NCBI RefSeq assembly: GCF_003172935.1
Contig: NZ_QGKS01000268.1
Span: forward strand, 1 to 37,026
Length of the DNA stretch: 37,026 bases
Direction: 5' to 3'
Source: Micromonospora sicca
GTDB lineage: Bacteria; Actinomycetota; Actinomycetes; Mycobacteriales; Micromonosporaceae
Positions within the stretch are counted from its first letter, which is position 1, and every line of letters starts with the position of its first letter. Under the pieces are notes generated by a model. That model did no database searches. It saw nothing but the letters and a program-made list of their open reading frames with translations, and was not told the origin of the DNA. A program made the position numbers and the translations under genes. This document shows positions 16,000-22,802 of this stretch, piece after piece.

Positions 16000-16016
16000 G
16001 GCCCCGCTCCTTCATG
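16000..16016 (-). repeat. IS right inverted repeat
   Basis: 17 nt, GGCCCCGCTCCTTCATG, exact reverse complement of 14501-14517. Confidence 0.75.
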
Positions 16017-16428
16017 GATGACGTGGCGGGCCGGGCGGCGGCCCGCTCCCCAGGAGGGCGGGTCGACGGCAGACGGGATGGCATAGTGAGCCTGTGTGGC
16101 TCCGCAGCTTCCCGTTCGCAACCATTTGCCAACCTGGAAGCGGCCGGCGGCATCATCGAGTACCCGAGCAACACCGGTGGGTCCCCGGAGAGTCTCGAAC
16201 CGCATGTTGAGCAGGTCGCCCCCGCAGCCACCCCCGCTCAGTAACCGGATCTTTGTGAGGAGAGTTGAGCCGGGCCGAGACTATCGCGGGCCGCGCGGGC
16301 GCATGTCAGGGATCGGACGATCGGACGCTAGGTTCCGCCATGGTGCCGATGGCCATCGATTGCCATGCGATTACGGTTGAAGCCTAGCTAGCAAGACGAG
16401 CAGCGGTGGCCCAGGGGCTGGGGGCAGG
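16017..16428. other. Stretch without a recognisable gene, right of the IS
   Basis: Several short frames are open here, including a 77-aa minus-strand frame (15972-16205) that crosses the IS end. None has a ribosome binding site plus a plausible protein. Composition shifts toward lower GC after about 16300, leading into the next gene. It may be the right-hand remnant of a gene broken by the IS, but no match to the left flank is visible. Confidence 0.4.
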
Positions 16429-17121
16429 ATGCCATATCTTATCGGTGCCGGGATCATCGGTTACATCGCATACGTGGCGGCATTGTATTTACTCGTCGGA
16501 ACTGCGGCGGCAGCAGTGGGGGCAGTCGTTCTACTTGGAATCGCCCTTTTCTATCTGGCGAAGACGCTAGTGTATGTCAGGGAGCGTAACTGGTGGGGTC
16601 TGGCCTGCGCATTAGGCATGCCGACTCTCGGAGCTCTCGTGTTTCTGGCCGTTCGCGCGGAAGTGCTCGATATCGCCCCGGCGATGACTCGCCTTTTCGA
16701 CATGAGTCTGAGAAACCCTGTTGAGAGCAGTGGCTGGGGATTGCTGGCCATTCTTGTTGCGCTTGCGGGGCTTCCCTTTGTTGTCTTAGTCACTGCGCAA
16801 CTTGGCGATTACCGGGCGGATCCCATACTTCGTCATTCGAGACGGCATCGCGTCCGCAGCATCGCCCTCACCTTCACGTTGGGGGCATCCTGGGCACTGA
16901 CAGGCGCCGTTTTCGGTTGGGCGGATTGGGTACCGACGCAATTTGACCACGTGAGCGTGAGTATCAGCCACTCACCCCGAGGCAGTGAGGAGGTGCGCGC
17001 CGTGTGCCACTTAGCCGGGCAGCATGGCTTGGTCATCTATGACCCGCAAGGCGACGAGGTCACCGGCTTGCGCCAGGACTACCGAACCAACCACCGTGCC
17101 ACTGGGTGGCTAGCTGGGTGA
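16429..17121 (+). CDS. Multi-TM protein with soluble C-terminus, unknown function
   Basis: The 230-aa protein has about five hydrophobic segments (residues about 4-24, 27-48, 60-77, 105-124 and 144-164). A C-terminal soluble part of about 65 residues follows, with Asp-, Ser- and His-rich short motifs (DHVSVSISHSPRGSEEV). Base composition is clearly lower in GC than the flanks, with many A/T third positions, which supports both a real gene and recent transfer. GGGGGCAGG precedes the ATG. It is followed about 200 nt later by the TIGR02391-type gene. I do not recognise the family. Confidence 0.75.
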   Translation: MPYLIGAGIIGYIAYVAALYLLVGTAAAAVGAVVLLGIALFYLAKTLVYVRERNWWGLACALGMPTLGALVFLAVRAEVLDIAPAMTRLFDMSLRNPVESSGWGLLAILVALAGLPFVVLVTAQLGDYRADPILRHSRRHRVRSIALTFTLGASWALTGAVFGWADWVPTQFDHVSVSISHSPRGSEEVRAVCHLAGQHGLVIYDPQGDEVTGLRQDYRTNHRATGWLAG

Positions 17122-17319
17122 CGATCGAGAAGCACCAGGCTGGACGTAGGTGGACACCGACGGACGGTCTGGCCCAGCGTAGCTGGCAGTCGTCGCAGGT
17201 CGGAGCGTCATGATGGTTGCCTGGGGGTCAAGGAGTCGCCAGGTTGACATCCATAGGTGAGCATCGGGATGGCGGGCCTTGCCGGTTGCCCCAGCGCGAG
17301 GGGGTGGGATGATCTAGTT

Positions 17320-18180
17320 GTGGAGGCCCGAAAGAACCCTGAGTACCTGAGGTCAGTTGCGCGAGCGGTCGCGGAGTTTCGTGATGCGCTGGCTCATTTC
17401 CTTGAGCTGCACGTACTGAATGAGGGACTGGGAGGGGTGGCGCGCGGAATCGCGCCAGCAGTGTTTCCACGCGATGACGCGGATCCAGAGGAGATCGCAC
17501 GGCGGCGAGCCAAGGTGTCCCGGGCTGCTGGGCTAGCGGCCAGCGCGGTTCCGTTGACCGGTATCGCGATCACTGTGCAAGGCGCGGGCGTGATAGACCC
17601 GATTAGGAACTGGGAGACGATCACCCGGCCGAAGCCGCTCCTGGAGGCGGCTGATGTTCTCGGCATGTGTGACTATGCGCTGGGCCGGTTAGACGGCTTG
17701 ATCATGCAAGCCGAGGCGGAGCGACCGCCGAGTGTGGGTGCCGAGGCCATGCACCCGACAGTTTGGGGAGCAGCCGCGCGTCTGTGGCGTGACGGGCACT
17801 TCCGCGAGGCAGTGTCTGCATCTGCCGAAGCAGTTGTGCTGATGGTCAAGACGCGCACCAGGCGTAACGACATTGCCGAGACACCGTTGTGGCAGGAGAC
17901 CTTCTCCGAAAGAGAACCCCAGCAGGGCAAGCCACGGCTGCGCTGGCCCGGTGATCTCGCCGACCGAGATGTCAGCACGATGAATTCCGGACTGCGCTTC
18001 TTCGCTCCCGGCGTACAGATGACCATCCGCAACACTGCGGCGCACAACGTCGGCGAGCTCGACGAGCAAAGCGCCTTAGAGCGACTCGCCGCCCTGAGCC
18101 TCTTGGCGCGGTGGGTGGATGAGTGCGATCTCGTTGAAGTGACAGAGCACTTGGATGGCCCAGGGAAGGCCGAAAGGTAG
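17320..18180 (+). CDS. TIGR02391/Ymh-family protein with HEPN-like RNTAAH motif
   Basis: The 286-aa protein contains, in its second half, the pattern of the TIGR02391 (Hypoth_Ymh) family: MHPTVWGAAARLWRDGHFREAVSASAEA, then a long connector, then GLRFFAPGVQMTIRNTAAHN. The closing RNTAAH is an R-x4-H motif like the catalytic motif of HEPN RNases; that link is an inference. The N-terminal 120 residues are not recognised. Members are common on phages, plasmids and islands, and defence roles have been suggested. The start is uncertain: I chose GTG 17320 (VEARKNPEYL) because GAGGGGGTGGGA lies upstream, while GTG 17257 adds 21 low-complexity residues. GC is lower than the flanking chromosome. Confidence 0.82.
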   Translation: MEARKNPEYLRSVARAVAEFRDALAHFLELHVLNEGLGGVARGIAPAVFPRDDADPEEIARRRAKVSRAAGLAASAVPLTGIAITVQGAGVIDPIRNWETITRPKPLLEAADVLGMCDYALGRLDGLIMQAEAERPPSVGAEAMHPTVWGAAARLWRDGHFREAVSASAEAVVLMVKTRTRRNDIAETPLWQETFSEREPQQGKPRLRWPGDLADRDVSTMNSGLRFFAPGVQMTIRNTAAHNVGELDEQSALERLAALSLLARWVDECDLVEVTEHLDGPGKAER

Positions 18181-18334
18181 CCCGACCCCGCCGGTCGACA
18201 GCAACACCTGCAGCAACTGACCCGGAGAGGACAGTCGTGGTCCGCAGCGTGCGGACGGTTGCCTGCGGTGGCGGACATAGACCGATCTGAGCGGACGGGG
18301 CGCACGGAGCCTACAAACGAGGGATCAATCCAGG

Positions 18335-18907
18335 TTAGGCCCATCCCATGTAGTGCGCGAGGAAGGCGACGACCAAGCCGGCGACCACGCTTACGACGAT
18401 CCCGCTCACGAATGCTGACTTATGGGCAGCAGCGTCCGCGGGAGCGCCAGCGGCAGCGTTCAGGATTCGACGAGGCACAGATACCGCTCTGACTACACGG
18501 CCAACTACAGACTTCTCCTCATCCGCTCGTTCAGTTGCCTCACCTTCAAGAACTCCGATCGCTCGTCTACAGAGGCCATCGATCAACTCCGCCGTGATCA
18601 CTGGGTCGCTCAGGAGCGTTGACCAAGCCAGGACCGGGTTTACCGACCGTGTCTGGAAGGTCCCCCTGGGCTTATATTCAACGAGCATCCCAACGCTCTG
18701 GATTGCCTTCGCGGCGGATCCAGTTAGGAGCTCAAGCTCACCTGCCAACTTGGCGACGTCAGCCCCGCGGCCAGCTCGTGGCCGCCAGGCGGGCATCGTG
18801 CTTGGCCAAGCATCAAGGGGCTCACACAGGGCTAGAAGCTCGTGAAACTTGTTGAGGAACGCGACGACAGCATTCCGCCGATTCCGGAGAACAGCCGAGG
18901 AGGGCAC
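18335..18907 (-). CDS. Hypothetical protein with C-terminal membrane anchor
   Basis: The protein is 190 aa from GTG 18907 (VPSSAVLRNRRNAVVAFLNKFHELL). The body is mostly helical, with a long alpha-rich stretch (ELELLTGSAAKAIQSVGMLVEYKP) and an acidic/basic region before a single C-terminal membrane helix (AFVSGIVVSVVAGLVVAFLAHYMGWA), so it is probably tail-anchored with a cytoplasmic body. An open frame continues further upstream but there it only reads through the tRNA fragment at attR, so a start before about 18950 is excluded. It is convergent with the TIGR02391 gene and is the last gene inside the element. Family not recognised. Confidence 0.7.
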   Translation of the reverse strand: MPSSAVLRNRRNAVVAFLNKFHELLALCEPLDAWPSTMPAWRPRAGRGADVAKLAGELELLTGSAAKAIQSVGMLVEYKPRGTFQTRSVNPVLAWSTLLSDPVITAELIDGLCRRAIGVLEGEATERADEEKSVVGRVVRAVSVPRRILNAAAGAPADAAAHKSAFVSGIVVSVVAGLVVAFLAHYMGWA

Positions 18908-18998
18908 GCCCGAACGGTAGCGTGCCGGCTCTAACGGAGCACTTCCATGCCTCAACCGGGTTAGGCCGTGCCGAACCGGGTCACGAGCGACCTGCGTC

Positions 18999-19019
18999 TG
19001 ACCCCTGCGTGACCCCAAC
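18999..19019 (+). other. Candidate integrase arm-binding repeats, right end
   Basis: TGACCCC at 18999-19005 and TGACCCCAAC at 19010-19019, matching the pair at 12818-12840 in sequence and orientation. The pair lies 86 nt inside attR. Confidence 0.35.
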
Positions 19020-19104
19020 CTGGGGCCAGAACAGCACGACGAGCCGAACCCAGCAGGGGACAGCCGTCGAGGTAAGGACGGTTGGCCTAGGCCCGGCGGG
19101 TGTC

Positions 19105-19149
19105 CTCTTAATCCGCGGGTTCGGGGTTCGAGTCCCTGGCGGCGCACCA
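19105..19149 (+). repeat. attR: 3' half of tRNA-Lys
   Basis: Identical to 12735-12779. It lacks the 5' half of a tRNA, so it is not a second tRNA gene. It is the displaced original 3' end left at the far side of the insertion. Confidence 0.93.
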
Positions 19150-19155
19150 ACGAGC

Positions 19156-19197
19156 AAGGCCCTGACCTGGTGGTTCACACCGGGCCGGGGCCTTTTT
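19156..19197 (+). terminator. Original tRNA-Lys terminator, displaced by the element
   Basis: AAGGCCC (19156-19162) pairs with GGGCCTT (19188-19194), with further partial pairing inside, followed by a T5 run (19193-19197). It lies 6 nt after attR. This is the strongest U-tract terminator in the window and presumably ended tRNA-Lys transcription before insertion. Confidence 0.75.
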
Positions 19198-19371
19198 CGT
19201 GTACGTCGGTGGTGGGTGGTCGCTCGGTGGGTGCTCTGGAGCCGTTGGACCGGGCTGGCTCCGGTTGGACGCGGGTCCGCCCGGACGGCGACCCATGTGC
19301 GCGCTATCGCCGGCCGGGTAACTTCACACTGCTGTCGGTGAGTCGGTCGCGCGGGCGGATAGGGGCAGGTC

Positions 19372-19812
19372 GTGCGTCAGATCGTGCGCAGGTCGGTGCG
19401 GGCCATTCTCCTCGATGAGGACGACCGCCTCGTGCTGATCAAGCGGATCAAGCTCGGCCAGGCGCCGTACTGGACAACGCCGGGCGGCGGTCTGGAGTCG
19501 GAGGATGTCTCCCTGGAGGCGGCGTTGCGCCGTGAGCTGTACGAGGAGCTTGGTGCCGACGCGGATCGGTTCGCCCAGGTGTTCTTGTTCACCGCTCCCG
19601 CTGGCGATGGCGTTTCGGTCCAGCACTTCTTCGCCTGTCGCTTACTCCAGCTGCAGGAGCACGCCCGTACCGGGCAGGAGTTCGTTGATCCCTCGCGTGG
19701 CGACTATCAGCTGGACCGGGTGACGATCGACAAGCTGCCCGCCGTGGATCTCAAGCCGGCTGCGCTGAAGGAGTTCATCACCGCCAACGAGGAGGCACTG
19801 CTCTCGGTGTAG
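19372..19812 (+). CDS. NUDIX hydrolase
   Basis: The 146-aa protein has a NUDIX box (GGLESEDVSLEAALRRELYEELGA) at about residues 38-62 with an intact RELxEELG metal-binding core. The first conserved Glu of the consensus is replaced by Val. NUDIX enzymes hydrolyse nucleoside diphosphates linked to another group; the substrate cannot be told. The GTG at 19372 has AGGGGCAGG upstream. Length is normal for a single-domain member. It stands alone about 220 nt after attR, and its codon use is less GC-biased than that of the core genes. Confidence 0.92.
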   Translation: MRQIVRRSVRAILLDEDDRLVLIKRIKLGQAPYWTTPGGGLESEDVSLEAALRRELYEELGADADRFAQVFLFTAPAGDGVSVQHFFACRLLQLQEHARTGQEFVDPSRGDYQLDRVTIDKLPAVDLKPAALKEFITANEEALLSV

Positions 19813-19993
19813 GGGCGGCCTGACCGGATCATGGCCTGAACCGAGTCTGAAATTCTCCGGGGCGGCTTCGAAGGCTTCTTGCCGGCTGCAGGCGCCGTCC
19901 CGGGCGCGGCGGCCAGGGTGCCGATAAAGACGTGGCGATACGACGATGGCTACAGCCTGCATCCCGCCGCCTTGTTGCCCCTACGCTGACGCC

Positions 19994-20050
19994 ATGAGGG
20001 AACAGGGCGTGAATCAGACTCCGGCGATGGCCCTGCCCGAGGGCTGTTGA
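19994..20050 (+). CDS. Possible 18-aa leader ORF before the DUF218 gene
   Basis: ATG at 19994 encodes MREQGVNQTPAMALPEGC and stops at 20048-20050. The stop overlaps the ATG of the next gene by one base (TGATG), an arrangement used for translational coupling. No strong ribosome binding site is visible before it. It may simply be chance. Confidence 0.25.
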   Translation: MREQGVNQTPAMALPEGC

Positions 20051-20724
20051 TGAACCGGCACATGGCAGCACGCGCGGGGTTGATCCCGGACGAAATTCGG
20101 GCGGACGTGGAGACGCTGTGGCGCTACCACGACATGCACCACGAGTTACGCCTGTGTGATGTGGGGATCGGGCTGGGCAGCCATGACCTCGGAGTCGCGG
20201 TGATCGCGACGCGTCTGTTTCACGAGGGCCTGTTCCCGTGGATCGTGTTCACCGGCGCGAACGCGCCGACGACGGTCGAACGGTTCCCCCGCGGAGAGGC
20301 GGTGCACTACCGCGAGTACGCGATCGAGCAGGGTGTGCCGGCGGAGTCGATTCTCGTGGAGCCGCGGGCGACGAACACTGCCGAGAACCTGGAGTACTCG
20401 CGTGCGCTCCTTGCCGAGCGGCAGATTACGGTGCGCTCGGTCATGGTCATGTCGCGTCCGTACCAGCAGCGCCGCACGTACGCCACCTGCAAGCTGATGT
20501 GGCCGGAAGTCGATGTGGTGTGCGCGTCGAATCCTCTGGAACTGGACGACTACGTGCGCAGCATCGGTGACCCGCAGCGGGTGGTGGACATGCTGGTCGG
20601 GGACACGCAACGGATCGAGGTGTACGCGGAGCGCGGGTTCGCGATCCCGCAGGAGATACCGGACGAGGTAAGGGCTGCCTTCGAGCGCCTGGTGGCAGCC
20701 GGCTACACGAGCCGACTGATCTGA
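20050..20724 (+). CDS. YdcF/DUF218-family protein
   Basis: The 224-aa soluble protein has the family's marks: a Rossmann-like start (VGIGLGSHDLGVAVIATRLF), FTGANAPTT, an acidic/Arg-rich ESILVEPRATNTAENLEYSRALL segment, and SRPYQQRRTYATCKLMWPE. DUF218 includes YdcF (reported to bind S-adenosylmethionine) and envelope-related members such as SanA. This copy has no membrane segment. I chose ATG 20050 with GAGGG upstream; ATG 20062 is an alternative. It is convergent with the XRE regulator (stops 6 nt apart). Confidence 0.9.
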   Translation: MNRHMAARAGLIPDEIRADVETLWRYHDMHHELRLCDVGIGLGSHDLGVAVIATRLFHEGLFPWIVFTGANAPTTVERFPRGEAVHYREYAIEQGVPAESILVEPRATNTAENLEYSRALLAERQITVRSVMVMSRPYQQRRTYATCKLMWPEVDVVCASNPLELDDYVRSIGDPQRVVDMLVGDTQRIEVYAERGFAIPQEIPDEVRAAFERLVAAGYTSRLI

Positions 20725-20730
20725 TCACGG

Positions 20731-21957
20731 CTACCAGCGCGGTCCTCCCGACCGGACGCCCATTCGTTCGCTGAGTTCGACGGCCAGTCGGGGCGGCCGG
20801 GGCCGGGTGAGAATGTCCCGGACGAGGTCGCGGGAGAGCCGGTGGTAGCGCACTTGATCCGGCCCGATGACCTCCGCATCCAAGAGCGCGCCGAGGGCTT
20901 CGTCGATGCGGTTCCACCGTGCCAGCGCTCGCGCGGTCTCGATGGCGTGGCGGACCTGCCGCTCGACCGGCAGGGCAGCCGTGTCGAGTGGGGCACCGAT
21001 GGCGATGGCGCGCTGCACGTCGCCGAGTTCCATGGCCACGGTCGTCTTGTGGATCGACACGTTGGTGGGTCCGAAGGCGGTCCACACGTGGTTGCCGTCG
21101 GCACCAAGCTGGGTGGCTGCGGCGTCGGCTTCGGCAATGTGAGTGTCGGCGGAGGCGCGGTCGTCGTCTCGGGCCGCGGCGAGTGCGCAGACGAGGTGCA
21201 GGCTGCCGTAGACCGATAGGAGTTGCGGTGTGGGCCTGGTCAGCCGTGGTTCGAGGAACTGCGCCGCGGTGGCGGCGAGGCCACGGGCCTGCGCGTATTC
21301 GCCTATCGAGACCAGGGAGTGCGCGGCAGAGCGGCTGAGTGAGCCGATGACGACGTGGTCGTGGCTGGCGTTGGCGGCGGCCAGTCCTCGGCTGGCGGCG
21401 GTCCAGGCGAGGTCACCTTCGCCGAGCTTGGTCAGGAACAACGCGGCGAGCTGGTGGGCGTAAGCGGTCATCGCGTGTGCGCGCTGGCTCTCGTCGCCGT
21501 AGAAGGCCTCGGTGGCGGTGAGGCAGTCGTGGATGAGGTAGGGGAGGCGGCGGGCGAGGGTGCCGTAGCGCGAGTGCTGGTAGGCAGTCCAGATCTCGGC
21601 GACGTCGCTCTCGATCTCGTGCAGGGCGGGGGCTTCGACGGCGGCCGTGCTGGCAAGCGTGGGCGCGAGGTGCCGGTAGTCGTGGAGCGCGGCGCGTAAA
21701 GCGGGGATGGTCTCCCGGCCGGACTCATCGGACCACTCGAACAGGCTGGGTGCGCCGATCAAGTCCCCAAGGGACACGTCGAGGGCTTTGGCGATCGCGC
21801 GAATGACGGATAGCCGGTCCAGGTCGGCGCGGTTCGTCTCGACCTTGCGCAACCACTCCTGGGTCTTGCCGACCAACCCGGCCAGCACCTCTTGGGAGAG
21901 CCCTCGCCGGCGCCGGTAGAAGGCGACGCGCTGGCCGATCGTCATGTCGTCCGTCAT
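20731..21957 (-). CDS. XRE-family transcriptional regulator with TPR-like C-terminus
   Basis: The 408-aa protein has an N-terminal HTH_3/XRE domain (TIGQRVAFYRRRRGLSQEVLAGLVGKTQEWLRKVE, about residues 5-60) and a long all-helical, Ala-rich TPR-like region to the end. Such proteins bind DNA as dimers and can sense a ligand or peptide through the helical repeats. The start is ATG 21957; ATG 21945 is possible and would have better spacing from GGA. It is divergent from an operon of a 30-aa peptide, two small proteins and a radical SAM gene, and probably controls it. The intergenic 21958-22115 must contain the shared promoters. No obvious operator palindrome was found. Confidence 0.9.
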   Translation of the reverse strand: MTDDMTIGQRVAFYRRRRGLSQEVLAGLVGKTQEWLRKVETNRADLDRLSVIRAIAKALDVSLGDLIGAPSLFEWSDESGRETIPALRAALHDYRHLAPTLASTAAVEAPALHEIESDVAEIWTAYQHSRYGTLARRLPYLIHDCLTATEAFYGDESQRAHAMTAYAHQLAALFLTKLGEGDLAWTAASRGLAAANASHDHVVIGSLSRSAAHSLVSIGEYAQARGLAATAAQFLEPRLTRPTPQLLSVYGSLHLVCALAAARDDDRASADTHIAEADAAATQLGADGNHVWTAFGPTNVSIHKTTVAMELGDVQRAIAIGAPLDTAALPVERQVRHAIETARALARWNRIDEALGALLDAEVIGPDQVRYHRLSRDLVRDILTRPRPPRLAVELSERMGVRSGGPRW

Positions 21958-22115
21958 CCCTCGCACACCATCACCCTGCCCGCTGATCACCGTCGGACCC
22001 GGTACGGATTTTCCCGGTTCCTCTGCCAGGCCGCCCCTACGTTCAGTTCACCCCAGGTCACCGGCGTATGTCGATGCCTGTGACTGGCACAGCTGACAGG
22101 GAGCGGAGGGGCTCG

Positions 22116-22208
22116 ATGCGCGGCACAGCAAACGACGACCTGAGCGCCGACTCGGCCAGCCCCGGGGCAATCTCTCTCGGCGTCTTCCCCGCTTGCGTAC
22201 CGCCATGA
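22116..22208 (+). CDS. Putative 30-aa peptide, candidate RiPP precursor or signal peptide
   Basis: ATG 22116 is preceded by an excellent ribosome binding site (GGAGGGG, 6 nt spacing). The 30 residues begin MRGTANDDLSADSASPG, run through AISLG and end VFPACVPP, with one cysteine and three prolines in the last eight. An acidic leader plus a short distinctive tail is the layout of ribosomally made, modified peptides. A radical SAM gene lies 590 nt downstream on the same strand and an XRE-TPR regulator is divergent. No known precursor family (for example FxsA) is matched. It is too short for ordinary ORF finding. The gene is likely by its ribosome binding site; the role is inferred. Confidence 0.5.
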   Translation: MRGTANDDLSADSASPGAISLGVFPACVPP

Positions 22209-22320
22209 GGGCTGCGTGGGCGGGTGACCGGCGGTCTGCTCCCAGCCGCCGGGGTGTGGCGGTGGGCTCGTCCGTGTTCCGGCGTGCCCACCGCCCGTCC
22301 GCCTGCTCAAGGAGGCTCGC

Positions 22321-22488
22321 GTGACGGTGTACATCTCGCGGCATGCGCTGGCGGACCGTTCCTGGCGACAGAAGTTGATTCCCGAGGATCCGGCGTGGTC
22401 ACAGGCTTCGCGGGCTGATCCGCCATTACTGACCCACGTGTGGCGTCAGCTCTTCGAGCGGCAGGTGCGGGATGGCGGTGGCCGATGA
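22321..22488 (+). CDS. Small 55-aa hypothetical protein
   Basis: GTG 22321 encodes MTVYISRHALADRSWRQKL and ends at TGA 22486-22488, with AAGGAGG at about 22311-22317 as ribosome binding site. The protein is Trp/Arg-rich (SWRQ, AWSQ, VWRQLFERQV), has no membrane segment and no recognised family. The next gene starts inside its stop codon (ATGA overlap), so it belongs to the operon leading to the radical SAM gene. Confidence 0.72.
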   Translation: MTVYISRHALADRSWRQKLIPEDPAWSQASRADPPLLTHVWRQLFERQVRDGGGR

Positions 22489-22802
22489 GCAGCAAGCAGT
22501 CCGCGCTGGTGCCGCCGGAGCATCTGCCGCTGCGTCCGCTGTGGCTGTGCCGGGTCTGTGGGCAGCCCTGGCCCTGTGGACGGGCCAAGCTCGCCCTGTT
22601 GACCAGCTACCAGGACAGCCGGCTCAACCTGCTGCTCTACCTGTCCGGCCGCCTGCACGAGGCCATCGACGACCTGCACCGACTCAACCCGCGCACCATC
22701 GGCGACGTCAGGGACTTGTTCGACCGATTCCTTGGCTGGCCGGCCCGGCACTGCCGCCGCCGCCCGTCCACCGCCGAACAGCAGACACCGGAGGAGACAT
22801 GA
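22485..22802 (+). CDS. Small cysteine-motif protein, 105 aa
   Basis: It begins MSSKQSALVPPEHLPLRPLW and contains a clustered cysteine motif LCRVCGQPWPCGRAK (C-x2-C-x4-C) that could bind a metal. A helical part (LLLYLSGRLHEAIDDLHRLNP) and FDRFLGWP follow. The ATG at 22485 overlaps the previous stop (ATGA) and its own stop overlaps the radical SAM ATG (ATGA), so the three genes are translationally coupled. Small proteins of this look occur next to XRE regulators in actinomycetes, with no established function. A longer in-frame start at 22440 is less likely because of the overlap. Confidence 0.78.
   Translation: MSSKQSALVPPEHLPLRPLWLCRVCGQPWPCGRAKLALLTSYQDSRLNLLLYLSGRLHEAIDDLHRLNPRTIGDVRDLFDRFLGWPARHCRRRPSTAEQQTPEET

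Larger units (their letters stand above)
14501..16016 (+). mobile_element. IS110-family (IS1111-like) insertion sequence, about 1.5 kb
   Basis: A 17-bp perfect inverted repeat, CATGAAGGAGCGGGGCC (14501-14517) and its complement (16000-16016), encloses a complete IS110-type transposase. Length (1,516 bp), the short 5' leader (67 nt), the long 3' non-coding part (378 nt) and the presence of subterminal inverted repeats match the IS1111 subgroup. The true outer ends may extend a few bases beyond the repeats. No target duplication is expected for this family. Confidence 0.7.
12735..19149. mobile_element. Integrative element in tRNA-Lys, about 6.4 kb
   Basis: It is bounded by perfect 45-bp direct repeats (12735-12779 and 19105-19149). 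One integrated unit is 6,370 bp. It carries a tyrosine integrase next to attL pointing toward it, an IS110-type element, and three hypothetical genes whose GC is visibly lower than the flanks. There is no xis, replication initiator, FtsK-like transfer gene or regulator, so this looks like a decayed or minimal island rather than a complete actinomycete integrative-conjugative element. Integrase-side and far-side ends both carry paired TGACCCC repeats. Confidence 0.88.

Noticed and set aside
14495..16084. GATGGCAT on both sides of the IS (about 14496-14502 and 16077-16083) as a target duplication
   Set aside because: The right copy lies about 60 nt beyond the inverted repeat, and IS110-type elements do not normally make target duplications; an 8-base match can be chance.
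15972..16205. A 77-aa minus-strand ORF
   Set aside because: It crosses the IS right inverted repeat, has no ribosome binding site and no recognisable protein.
19105..19149. A second tRNA-Lys gene
   Set aside because: Only the 3' half from the anticodon loop onward is present; it is the attR copy.
18908..19150. Extension of the tail-anchored protein upstream (MVRRQGLEPRTRGLRG and on)
   Set aside because: This is the well-known artefact of translating antisense tRNA sequence at attR; the gene must start at or near 18907.
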